A stretch of 41,124 bases of DNA from positions 1 to 41,124 of the forward strand of contig JAKAJO010000036.1 in assembly GCA_021813745.1 (NCBI GenBank). The letters run 5' to 3'. Each line of letters opens with the position of its first letter. The first letter of the stretch is position 1. The translations under genes and the position numbers were made by a program. This stretch comes from Acidobacteriota bacterium (GTDB lineage: Bacteria; Acidobacteriota; Terriglobia; Terriglobales; Acidobacteriaceae). This document shows, in pieces, positions 33,512 to 41,124 of this stretch. The notes under the pieces are model-generated. The model did no database searches. It was not told where the DNA came from and was given only the letters and a program-made list of their open reading frames with translations.

Positions 33512-33970
33512 CGAAGCTCATTGTACGAGAAGCAGTCTTCAGAGTCGCCGGTTGCATGATTGCGTCGCTGCTGAGGATGTTCTTCGCGTTCGCCGCATGA
33601 ACTCGGCCAAAGATCCGCCTCGATCCATTCAATCTCCTGAACTGCTCCCGGATATTCCCTGCATCCGGACTCAAATTTGTTGCCAATCCGCCCCAATGCA
33701 GGAAATGTTGGCATTCAGGAGCAAGCCACCCGCAACCAAGTAACCGGTCTCGTCGGACGACCTCCTGCTTTGATAGAGAGGAGTGAGCTCAATGGAGCGT
33801 CCGTCGCCCTCTCAAAAGCAACGGCTTCCCTCAGCACTCGTGTGGCTGGCTCGGTGGAGATTCGGCTGATGCGTCAAGCGCAGTTGATCTTCACCCCTTC
33901 GCTCGTGATCCTCCTAGGAGAATGCCGAGCCAGCCTGAGACGTTTTTGAAGCTGTCGCTCTCTTGTCTCG
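33512..33970. other. Interval without a convincing gene
   Basis: This 459-bp interval lies upstream of the marC-like gene and downstream of the GH3 gene. Short open frames on both strands have no ribosome site or recognisable motif. No clear terminator follows the GH3 gene here. Confidence 0.45.
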
Positions 33971-36157
33971 TCAATCCTTCTGCAGCCGGATGTCACGCGA
34001 AGAGGCTCCAACGTACACGTGGCTCCCCGGGATGAACTTCCAGCCGTTTTCATCCACGCTCCAAATGCTCTGCATGCGCGGCGAGATGGAAATCGACACC
34101 TTCCTTGATTCGCCTGGCTGAAGGAGAATCTTGCTCCATCCAACCAGCCTCTTCGGTGGCTCATTCTGATCCCTGATCCCAAGGTAGACCTGCGGAATCT
34201 CCGCACCTGTTACCGGGCCATCATTCTTCAACTCGAATGAAACCGTCATCGAATGATCCGCAGCATTGCTAACAACCAGATTGGAGTATGCAAAATGGGT
34301 GTAGGAGAGGCCGTAACCAAACTCAAACATCGGTTTGATCTGCTTCGCGTCATACCATCGATAGCCAATATCTAATTTCTCCGCGTAGACCGGGTCCTTC
34401 GCGATGGATCCATCCTTGCCCCAGGTGGGAATATCCTCGTTGCGCGCCGGAAACGTGAGAGGCAATTTGCCGGAGGGATTGACCTTCCCAAACAGCACAC
34501 GGGCGATGGCGCGTCCTCCTCCCTCGCCCGGAAACCAGGCTTCCACAATGGCCGAAACCCGATCTTTCCACGGCATCAGAACCGGATTGCCATTTTCCAA
34601 AATCACAATCGTATGTGGATTAGCTCCGGCAACCGCCTCGACAAGAGCGTCCTGATTCGATGGATTGGCGAGCCCCAGACTCGCTTGCTCGCCAAAGTCT
34701 TCACCCGCCGGTTGATTCACAACCACAATCGCCACGTCGGATTTCGCAGCCAAAACAGCTGCGTCGTCAATCTCCTGCTTTGAGTACGCGCGATAAGGAT
34801 CATCCAGATCGCCGTTACCACCAAACTTCACTGCCGCATCGGGCGCAAGCTCCTGGATAGCCTTCACGATGGGCACCGCTAGCTTGAGCCAGGGAGTCCG
34901 CCACCAATCACAGCCGGCATGAAGGCCAAATTGCAGCCCTCCGCAATCAGTCAGAAATCCACTGACTGGGTCAAGAGTGTCCCCTGAGCCGCCACCAGTC
35001 CCCACCGCAATATCGGCATGGCCACCAATCACTGCGATGCTCCGCAGCCTGCTCGCAGCCAATGGGAGTTGGGCATGTTCATTCTTGAGCAGAACAATCG
35101 ACTGCTCCTCGGCATGCTGGGCAAATGCCGTGGCGGCCTCAAAATCAATCTTGCCCCCTGCCTTGGGCGGATCGTCCATGAGGCCCGACGTGATCATGGC
35201 GTAGAGCTTGCGCCTCACCATATCGTCAATCCGGTCTTGTGTGATCTGGTGGCTGGACAAAGCAAACAACACATCAATCCGATTAAAGTACGTCGGTCCC
35301 GGTTCCGATCCCTCCTCCTCATCCAGTCCAGCATTGATGGCCTTAGCCGTCGAATGCGTCGCTCCCCAATCCGACTGCACCATACCTTCAAAATGCCAAT
35401 CGTGCTTCAGAATGTCGGTGAGCAGATGCTCATTCTCGCAAGCATAATCGCCGTTCAGCCGATTGTAGCTGCACATCACACTGCCCGGATGCGCCTGCTC
35501 CACCGCGATCTCAAAGGGCGTCAGATACAGTTCCCGCAACGTCCGCTCGTCAACCTGGCTGTTGCCGCCCATGCGATTGGTCTCTTGATTATTTCCAGCA
35601 AAGTGCTTGATGGTGGCAATCACGTGTGCGCTCTGCGTCCCCAGAGAGCGCTGCGCCAGCATCTCACCAGCCAGTACCGGATCCTCACCGAGATACTCAA
35701 AAATGCGCCCGCCGCGCGGATCACGGGCAAGATTGGTCCCCCCGCCCAGTCCCATGCCAAATCCTTGCGCCCTCAGCTCGTGCGCAATCTGCGCCGCATA
35801 ATCGAAAGACAACTGTCGATCCCAACTCGCCGCAATCGCAATCGTCGCCGGAAAGGTGGTGCTCAGCTGATTCTTACTCCCCGAACCCGTGGATGAATCC
35901 GACATGTTGAGGTCGGGAATATGCAGACGTGGTATTCCCTTCACGTATCCCGCTCCGCCTCCAGGGCTGTCGATGAAAGGATCATTGGAGACGATCAGCT
36001 GCAACTTCTCATCAAGCGTCATCTGCTTGATCAACGCATCGGCGCGCTGGTAGGCCGCCTGATCCGTGCTCGCGGATTGCGCGCTACTGGTCATCGAGCC
36101 AATCAAGGCAAAAGCGCCCGCTTGCAGGGTCAGGGCGAACAACAACTGAATACGCAT
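33971..36157 (-). CDS. Secreted glycoside hydrolase family 3 (beta-glucosidase-like)
   Basis: A 728-residue exported enzyme. A signal peptide (IQLLFALTLQAGAFALIGSMTSSAQSA) leads to the GH3 N-terminal barrel: KQMTLDEKLQLIVSNDP, GFGMGLGGGTNLARDPRGGRIFEYLGEDP, IATIKHFAGNNQETNR and the nucleophile loop GMVQSDWGATHST (the Asp of SDW). The second domain has IAVIGGHADIAVGTGGGSG and a PAGEDFGEQASL loop. A C-terminal fibronectin III-like domain is also present. It would release glucose or xylose from plant or microbial beta-glucosides in the periplasm or outside. ATG 36155-36157 follows GGAGG. No transporter or other carbohydrate gene adjoins it. Confidence 0.94.
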   Translation of the reverse strand: MRIQLLFALTLQAGAFALIGSMTSSAQSASTDQAAYQRADALIKQMTLDEKLQLIVSNDPFIDSPGGGAGYVKGIPRLHIPDLNMSDSSTGSGSKNQLSTTFPATIAIAASWDRQLSFDYAAQIAHELRAQGFGMGLGGGTNLARDPRGGRIFEYLGEDPVLAGEMLAQRSLGTQSAHVIATIKHFAGNNQETNRMGGNSQVDERTLRELYLTPFEIAVEQAHPGSVMCSYNRLNGDYACENEHLLTDILKHDWHFEGMVQSDWGATHSTAKAINAGLDEEEGSEPGPTYFNRIDVLFALSSHQITQDRIDDMVRRKLYAMITSGLMDDPPKAGGKIDFEAATAFAQHAEEQSIVLLKNEHAQLPLAASRLRSIAVIGGHADIAVGTGGGSGDTLDPVSGFLTDCGGLQFGLHAGCDWWRTPWLKLAVPIVKAIQELAPDAAVKFGGNGDLDDPYRAYSKQEIDDAAVLAAKSDVAIVVVNQPAGEDFGEQASLGLANPSNQDALVEAVAGANPHTIVILENGNPVLMPWKDRVSAIVEAWFPGEGGGRAIARVLFGKVNPSGKLPLTFPARNEDIPTWGKDGSIAKDPVYAEKLDIGYRWYDAKQIKPMFEFGYGLSYTHFAYSNLVVSNAADHSMTVSFELKNDGPVTGAEIPQVYLGIRDQNEPPKRLVGWSKILLQPGESRKVSISISPRMQSIWSVDENGWKFIPGSHVYVGASSRDIRLQKD

Positions 36158-36926
36158 GGATGGCCTCCATCTTGCGCTGCCCCGAGCCATGTACCGCTCG
36201 GCGCCGCGAAAAGCTACGTGAAGAATGTAGTGCGATTGTAGACTCTCCAGGCAGATAGCCCGTCGAGGCGCGCTCCCGTCATCCCAAAACATACTCTTGA
36301 GTGCGCTTCACTCCGATCGGGCCGCATCGGGAACACCGCAGCATTTTAGAGTTGCAAGCGACCGTCACCGCTCTTCTTCCTACTTAAGATCAATGGCATT
36401 CGACTGAGATGAATGCTTGTCCTCTCTGCCCCACCACTGTCCCGGCACAGCGGTGGAGCAACAAAGACATGCTTACGCGCCGGTCCATTCGCAGGATTCA
36501 AGTAGTCTGACGCGGATGGTAGAAGCCTCATCGTGCGCCGGACAATCTGGCACCTGCGGGAACAATGCCCGAAAACGGAGAATACCAATGGAGTCTCGGC
36601 CCTCTCGTTTTGTCCTCTCGTTTTGATTGTCTGCGTCGATCTGGCACCAATCGCGATGCTTAGCGCGTTCCATTCAAGGCGATGCAGAAAGGCATCGGTC
36701 ACGCCTTCACCGGGGCGTTCACTTTGGATGTGTACGGAGCAAGGCCTGAATCGGACAGGAACGTTGTGGCCGCTCGCTGGGCAGGAGCGGCAATTGAAAG
36801 GGCAGCACATTCGGTGATTGCAAAGCGATAAGAGCAGCGCAACCCAAAGATCCGCTTCAGAGTGAAAGTAGCAGGGCCAATACTCCTCACGGCTTAGGGA
36901 AATTTTTTCTACTCTCAAAAATAGAA
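36158..36926. other. Long upstream interval of the GH3 gene
   Basis: This interval of about 770 bp has no convincing gene. A minus-strand frame of about 190 codons (36346-36918) has a Cys/Arg/Ser-rich composition, no ribosome site and no recognisable motif, so I take it as chance. The GH3 promoter probably lies here. Confidence 0.45.
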
Positions 36927-36958
36927 AGCGGCACAGGAGAAGACTCCGCTGTGCCGCT
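36927..36958 (-). terminator. Rho-independent terminator of the initiator tRNA gene
   Basis: A 10-bp stem AGCGGCACAG/CTGTGCCGCT with a further inner GGAG/CTCC pairing. On the minus strand it is followed by TTCTATTTTTGAG. It begins 30 bp after the tRNA 3' end. Confidence 0.8.
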
Positions 36959-36988
36959 GACGATTCGATGGATACTGTTGAATCGAAT

Positions 36989-37065
<77 letters not shown>

Positions 37066-37070
37066 AATAC

Positions 37071-37099
37071 AGTCTATCAACCATGCGCTGCGGGGTCAA
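37071..37099 (-). promoter_or_regulatory. Promoter of the initiator tRNA gene
   Basis: On the minus strand TTGACC (37094-37099) and TAGACT (37071-37076) are separated by exactly 17 bp. The -10 box ends 5 bp before the tRNA 5' end, so transcription should begin at or within a base or two of the mature end. The -35 hexamer is the same as that of the tRNA-Gly/Cys promoter. Confidence 0.7.
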
Positions 37100-37117
37100 C
37101 GCGTGCCTCCACTTCTG

Positions 37118-38176
37118 CTACTCCTCGTCTTCTGATCGCTCACTACCTTGCTCTGCCGCAAGCCTTTCCAGCTGATTCCGCCAGTCCAGCCCTTCCACAA
37201 AGCTCCTTGACTCGCGCCATCCCGGCTCCACAATCACGTGCAGTTGCAGAAACACCCGCGTTCCCAGCAGAGACTCAATCTGCTTCCGCGCGCCCGTGCC
37301 AATCTCCTTCAGCTTCGCTCCGCCCTTGCCAATCAGAATCGCCTTCTGTCCCTCGCGTTCGCAATAAATCGCCGCCGCAATCCGAGTCAGGGGCAGCTTG
37401 CCACCCTTCGCGCGCGCCGTCTCCTCCGGCTCCTCATAGTTCTCAATCACCACCGCCGCGGCATACGGAACCTCTTCGCCTGTCTCCACCAGGATGCGTT
37501 CGCGAATCAGCTCCGCCACCATGAACCGTTGCGGCTGGTCCGTGTACTGGTCTTTCGGGAAATACCGCTCGCCCGTCGGCAGCTTCGCCACAATCGCGCG
37601 CACCAGCACGTCCAGTCCGTCCCGCTTCTTTGCACTCACCGGAATCACTTCAGCAAAGTTGTACTGCTGCGTCAGCGACTCGATCAGCGGCAGCAGCTTG
37701 TCTTTCGACACCAGGTCAATCTTCGTCAGCACCAGAAACACCGGGCAATCCAGCCCGCGAATTAGGCTGAACAAGAACTCGTCCTCACTCGCCCACGCCG
37801 CTGCGCGTCCCGTCTTCTTCCCGCCGGCCTCCCGCTCCGCATCCGCCGCCTGCGCCTCTTCCAGTTGCACGCGCCGCGTCGCATCCATCAGGACGAGCAC
37901 CACGTCGCGCGTCTCCAGTGCTTCCTGCACTTCCTGCAGCATCCGCCGATCCAGTTGTGACGTAGGCTTGTGCACGCCCGGCGTATCCACAAACACAATC
38001 TGCGCCGCCGGATGAACGCCCTTCCGCGCAGCCACCTCCACCACGCCTACAATGCGGTTTCGCGTGGTCTGCGGCTTTGGCGTCACAATCGCCACCTTCT
38101 CACCCGTAAGGGCGTTCAGTAGCGTGCTTTTCCCGGCATTCGGCCGGCCCAAAATGGCAACAAATCCAGAGCGCAC
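37118..38176 (-). CDS. era: GTPase Era
   Basis: A GTPase that binds 16S rRNA and helps mature the small ribosomal subunit. G1 is GRPNAGKST, G2 the Thr pair in PQTTRNR, G3 DTPGVH, G4 TKID and G5 SAKK. The C-terminal KH RNA-binding domain is seen in FMVAELIRERILVETGEEVPYAAAVVIENYEE and the GKGGAKLKEIG loop. GTG 38174-38176 (RSGFVAILGRPN) is preferred: it matches the family start and follows AGAAGG. An ATG at 38231-38233 would add 19 basic residues. Between G3 and G4 there is an insertion of about 25 residues (EAQAADAEREAGGKKTGRAA). The GNAT gene diverges just upstream. Confidence 0.96.
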   Translation of the reverse strand: MRSGFVAILGRPNAGKSTLLNALTGEKVAIVTPKPQTTRNRIVGVVEVAARKGVHPAAQIVFVDTPGVHKPTSQLDRRMLQEVQEALETRDVVLVLMDATRRVQLEEAQAADAEREAGGKKTGRAAAWASEDEFLFSLIRGLDCPVFLVLTKIDLVSKDKLLPLIESLTQQYNFAEVIPVSAKKRDGLDVLVRAIVAKLPTGERYFPKDQYTDQPQRFMVAELIRERILVETGEEVPYAAAVVIENYEEPEETARAKGGKLPLTRIAAAIYCEREGQKAILIGKGGAKLKEIGTGARKQIESLLGTRVFLQLHVIVEPGWRESRSFVEGLDWRNQLERLAAEQGSERSEDEE

Positions 38177-38238
38177 TTGACCTTCTTTCTTCTTCCTATT
38201 ATTGCGGATTCCGCCCCGCGCCGCTGCTATCATGACCC

Positions 38239-38814
38239 ATGATTCCCGAAGGCCGCACCGCGCGACTCATCCTGCGCCCGCTCCAGATCGCCGATGCCCC
38301 GCAGATGCAGCAGCACTTCCCCCACTGGGAGATCGTCCGCTACCTGCTCAATCGCGTCCCTTGGCCTTACCCGCCCGACGGCGCTCTCCAATACCTGCGC
38401 GATGTCGCCCTGCCGCAAATCGAGAGCGGCGAGGCCTGGCACTGGAGCCTGCGTCTCGCGCAAGAACCCGATCAGCTCATCGGCGTCATCGGCCTCGTTC
38501 GCAGCCCCAAAGACAATCGCGGCTTCTGGCTCGGCCTTCCCTGGCAGGGCCATGGCTACATGATGGAAGCCAGCTCCTGGGCCAACGACTTCTGGTTTGA
38601 CACGCTCGGCTTCTCCGTCCTGCGCATCCCCAAGGCCGCCGCCAACCTACCCTCGCGCCGCATCTCAGTGAAGCAGGGCATGCGCCTCGTCGGCACAGAG
38701 ATGCGTGACTACGTCGGCGGCCGCATGCTCGCAGAGATCTGGGAACTCACCGCCGATGAATGGCGCACCCAGCGCCGCAACACCGCATCGCCCGACGAAT
38801 CATCTCGCGCCTAA
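38239..38814 (+). CDS. GNAT-family acetyltransferase, RimJ/RimL type
   Basis: A 191-residue protein. RTARLILRPLQIADAPQMQQHFPHWEIVRYL is the typical RimJ/RimL/SpeG start. QLIGVIGLVRSPKDNRGFWLGLPWQGHGYMMEASSWANDFWF is the acetyl-CoA-binding part, with WQGHGYM standing for the usual QxxGxG/A. SVKQGMRLVG completes the fold. Substrates in the group include ribosomal-protein N-termini and small molecules. No ribosome site precedes ATG 38239. Its stop overlaps that of the convergent CorC-like gene. Confidence 0.9.
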   Translation: MIPEGRTARLILRPLQIADAPQMQQHFPHWEIVRYLLNRVPWPYPPDGALQYLRDVALPQIESGEAWHWSLRLAQEPDQLIGVIGLVRSPKDNRGFWLGLPWQGHGYMMEASSWANDFWFDTLGFSVLRIPKAAANLPSRRISVKQGMRLVGTEMRDYVGGRMLAEIWELTADEWRTQRRNTASPDESSRA

Positions 38815-40109
38815 TCTGCCGCCTCGTCGTCGCGCACCGGAGGATATACCCGCACCCTGTCTACGCGCCGGTCCGTCGAGGCCACAATCTCCGCGCGCAT
38901 GCCGCCCGGCTCCAGCATCACCACCTCGCCCGCATGCGGAATCCGCCCCTCGACCTCGCTCAACAGTCCGCCCAGCGTCGTCGCCTCGTGCCCGGTTCCC
39001 ACATCCAGCGGCTCGCCGAATAGATCCTCCAGCTTGTCCACCGGATACCGCCCCGGCACAACCCACGCCCCGCTCGCCTCACGCTGCGGCTCTTCCATCG
39101 CAATCTCTGCCTCGTGCTCATCGCGAATATCGCCGACAATCTCTTCCAGCAGGTCCTCAATCGTCACCAGCCCCGCCACGCCGCCGTACTCATCAATCAC
39201 CACGCGCATGTGCTGCTTTTCGCGCTGCATCTCGCGCAGCAGCTCATAGCCGCGCTTGGTCTCCGGCACAAACTCCGCCTCGCGCTGGATGTCGCCCACC
39301 GTCTGCGTCCGCGCCGCTTCATCGGAGATCTGCAGCAGGTCATGCGCAAACGCAATCCCCGTGATGTGGTCCAGCGTTCCCTCATACACCGGCACGCGTG
39401 AGTAGGTATGCTCCTTCAGCATCTCCAGAAACTGCTCCAGCGTCGTCGTCTTCGGCACGGCAAACATCCGTGGCCGCGGCGTCATCACCTCGCGCACCAG
39501 CTTGTCGCCAAACTCCACCGCCGACCGCACCAGTTCGCGGTCCGCCTCTTCCAGAATGCCTTCTTCCTCGCCTGCTTCCAGCAGCGCCTCCACATTCACC
39601 GCGGCCTCTTCTTCGGCGGTTGGCTGCGGCTCCGTCAGCGAAGCCACCGAGTGGAAGAAGCGCACAAATACCGTCAGCGGCGTCATCAGCCATAGCAGGA
39701 GCCGGATCGGCCACACCAGGCGCCGCGCCCACCGCCCGCGCGTATGGTCAAACAGCAGCGCAGGCAAAATCTGGTTGCACACCAGAACCACCAGCACCAC
39801 ACCCACCACCGCCTGCGCGATTTCATCCCATCTCGGCCGCGCCGCAAGACCATCGCGATCAAAGAGCACCGCGCCAAACTCCAGCGCAATCGCGCCCAGT
39901 GACAACTGCTGCAGCACCGCCGCTGAAATTGCTGCATGTTCCCGGCTCAAGCCAAGCAGCGGCTCCACACCCTCCTGCCACGCATCCAGGTTGTCCTGGA
40001 CCTCGTGCGAAAGAATCTTGCCAAACTCCGCATACACGCGGTTGATGTACGAAGCCAACACACACACCAGCGCCAGCCCCACCACCAGTGCAACGCCCAG
40101 CGCACTCAT
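38811..40109 (-). CDS. CNNM/CBS/CorC-domain membrane protein
   Basis: A 432-residue protein of the HlyC/CorC (TlyC-like) family. N-terminal membrane helices ([19 protein letters not shown], then [19 protein letters not shown] and [17 protein letters not shown]) form a CNNM-like region. A tandem CBS pair follows, from [22 protein letters not shown] to [33 protein letters not shown] CorC_HlyC domain ends the protein. The family is linked to Mg2+/Co2+ export; the hemolysin name is historical. It overlaps ybeY by ATGA, so it is coupled to it, in the common order phoH-ybeY-corC-era. Confidence 0.93.
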   Translation of the reverse strand: MSALGVALVVGLALVCVLASYINRVYAEFGKILSHEVQDNLDAWQEGVEPLLGLSREHAAISAAVLQQLSLGAIALEFGAVLFDRDGLAARPRWDEIAQAVVGVVLVVLVCNQILPALLFDHTRGRWARRLVWPIRLLLWLMTPLTVFVRFFHSVASLTEPQPTAEEEAAVNVEALLEAGEEEGILEEADRELVRSAVEFGDKLVREVMTPRPRMFAVPKTTTLEQFLEMLKEHTYSRVPVYEGTLDHITGIAFAHDLLQISDEAARTQTVGDIQREAEFVPETKRGYELLREMQREKQHMRVVIDEYGGVAGLVTIEDLLEEIVGDIRDEHEAEIAMEEPQREASGAWVVPGRYPVDKLEDLFGEPLDVGTGHEATTLGGLLSEVEGRIPHAGEVVMLEPGGMRAEIVASTDRRVDRVRVYPPVRDDEAAD

Positions 40110-40654
40110 CGCCGCCCGCCTCTCGCCACCGCTTTCGCTGGCTTGCCTTCCACGCGCTCAATCAGCCCCAGCGGCAGTCCCAGCTTCGCTCGCAGCGCAC
40201 GCTCGCGCTTCGCCATCTGCCCTGCGTCCGTCTCGTGATCATAGCCCGCCAGGTGCAGCAGTCCATGCAGCATCAGCACCTTCAGCTCCACGGCCAGCGC
40301 ATGTCCGTGCTCGGCTGCCTGCTTCCGCGCTGTCTGCACGCTGATTGCCAGATCGCCTGCCTCGTCCCCTGCCATCTCCCCCGCCGGAAACGACAGCACG
40401 TCCGTCGCCTTATCCTTCCCGCGAAACTCCTGGTTCAGCCGCCGAATCGCACGGTCCGTCGTCAATAGCACCGTCACTGCGCCGCGCAAACGCACCGCCG
40501 TCTGCGCCGCGCGCAAAAAGCGCTCCAGCGTCCGCGCCGTTGGCAGCCGGTCCTTCCGCTCGCTTGTTTGGGATTCCTGCGCGCCCACCTTCCGCATCCG
40601 CTTTTTCAGCTGCGGTGCGGCGTCGGGCTCCAGGTCTGGGTCGAAAAGGATCAT
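40106..40654 (-). CDS. ybeY: Endoribonuclease YbeY
   Basis: A 182-residue metal-dependent RNase involved in 16S rRNA 3'-end maturation and ribosome quality control. The zinc motif HGLLHLAGYDH (HxxxHxxxxxH) is complete, and the family segment FRGKDKATDVLSFP is present. About 35 extra residues lie at the N-terminus. ATG 40652-40654 is used; an internal start is possible. It lies about 60 bp after phoH and overlaps the CorC-like gene by ATGA. Confidence 0.96.
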   Translation of the reverse strand: MILFDPDLEPDAAPQLKKRMRKVGAQESQTSERKDRLPTARTLERFLRAAQTAVRLRGAVTVLLTTDRAIRRLNQEFRGKDKATDVLSFPAGEMAGDEAGDLAISVQTARKQAAEHGHALAVELKVLMLHGLLHLAGYDHETDAGQMAKRERALRAKLGLPLGLIERVEGKPAKAVARGGRR

Positions 40655-40716
40655 CGTGCGCGCGGGCCGCCTGGTGCGCGGCCCCGCTTCACTTCTATTT
40701 TACGTGAGCGGCAGAT

Positions 40717-41124
40717 TTACTGCGGCTTCGCGGCCACTTGCGCCACAGCCTGCCCACGGCTCTCGTGCGTCGCCGGTTCCACTGCAAGACTCTCGCTCAT
40801 CTCCAGCGGCAACTCCTGCTGTTGCGGCTTCACGCTCTCATACGCGCGCACAATCCGCTGTACCAGTGCATGCCGCACCACATCGCCCTCTTCAAAGTGG
40901 CAGAACTCAATCCCCTCCACGCCATCCAGAATGTTGATCGCGTCCACCAGCCCCGACTTCCTCGGATTCGGCAAATCAATCTGCGTAATGTCGCCCGTAA
41001 TCACGGCCTTCGAATTGTTCCCCATGCGCGTCAGGAACATCTTCATCTGCTCAACCGTCGTGTTCTGCGCCTCGTCCATGATGATGAACGCATCATTCAG
41101 CGTGCGCCCGCGCATAAAGGCGAG
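40717..41124 (-). CDS. phoH: PhoH-family ATPase, C-terminal part (cut by window edge)
   Basis: The frame enters from the right edge. The visible part starts [35 protein letters not shown], with the Walker B DEAQN motif, then [17 protein letters not shown] and a [21 protein letters not shown] end, as in PhoH/YbeZ. The Walker A part is outside the window. PhoH is an ATPase/helicase-like protein that commonly works with YbeY. The C-terminal tail of about 40 residues is Gln/Glu/Ala-rich. Confidence 0.94.
   Translation of the reverse strand, partial: LAFMRGRTLNDAFIIMDEAQNTTVEQMKMFLTRMGNNSKAVITGDITQIDLPNPRKSGLVDAINILDGVEGIEFCHFEEGDVVRHALVQRIVRAYESVKPQQQELPLEMSESLAVEPATHESRGQAVAQVAAKPQ

Noticed and set aside
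36346..36918. 190-codon minus-strand open frame upstream of the GH3 gene
   Set aside because: Cys/Arg/Ser-rich composition, no ribosome site, no motif. Likely chance in GC-rich DNA.

Overview
The window looks like chromosomal DNA of an acidobacterium, probably Terriglobales/Acidobacteriaceae. The best lineage markers are two exported proteins of the VWFA-related acidobacterial type, high-GC coding sequence, and many signal-peptide or lipoprotein genes. No 16S is present, so the lineage is inferred. Genes are tightly packed on both strands, with only a few gaps longer than 300 bp.

Layout. 1-1000: right end of a probable integrated element. It holds a broken tyrosine integrase whose active-site tyrosine codon reads as an amber stop, a small unrecognised gene, and a tandem 10-bp repeat, and it stops at the 3' end of a tRNA-Cys gene. 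1000-5000: tRNA-Cys and tRNA-Gly with a clear promoter, a LolD/MacB-type ABC ATPase without a permease beside it, a small DUF2905 membrane protein, an unrecognised 308-residue protein, a TM2 protein, and a GNAT acetyltransferase. 4585-7200: membrane rhodanese and a large molybdopterin oxidoreductase, co-directional with the GNAT gene. 7260-10279: a YidB-like protein, a secreted helix-hairpin-helix protein, a secreted low-complexity protein, and an OmpA-like lipoprotein. 10375-17689: mostly housekeeping genes (thpR, HIT protein, mutM, purA, folP) plus a disordered/pseudo-receiver protein and two small enzyme-like genes. 17745-21668: PBP4 (dacB), a cytochrome c lipoprotein overlapping a membrane protein, and a BON-domain lipoprotein. 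21692-25145: two divergent VWA proteins, tatA and a DUF3806-like gene. 25239-27465: secreted thioredoxin, PIN/TRAM membrane protein, lone receiver protein. 27923-33511: a probable catabolic locus (CitMHS transporter, AtuA/DUF1446, AtuA-like small protein, PhzF) divergent from a LysR regulator, then MarC. 33971-36157: secreted GH3 glycosidase. 36927-41124: initiator tRNA with promoter and terminator, then era, a GNAT gene, a CNNM/CBS (CorC-like) gene, ybeY and phoH.

Functional links. era, CorC-like, ybeY and phoH form a widely conserved housekeeping neighbourhood, and ybeY overlaps the CorC-like gene by ATGA. The transporter-AtuA-small protein-PhzF run is compact (11-bp gap, GTGA overlap, 57-bp gap) and looks like one unit for uptake and breakdown of an organic acid, with LysR the likely regulator. 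This and the integrase/tRNA-Cys junction are the parts that deserve closest attention. All assignments come from reading motifs by eye; no database search was run.
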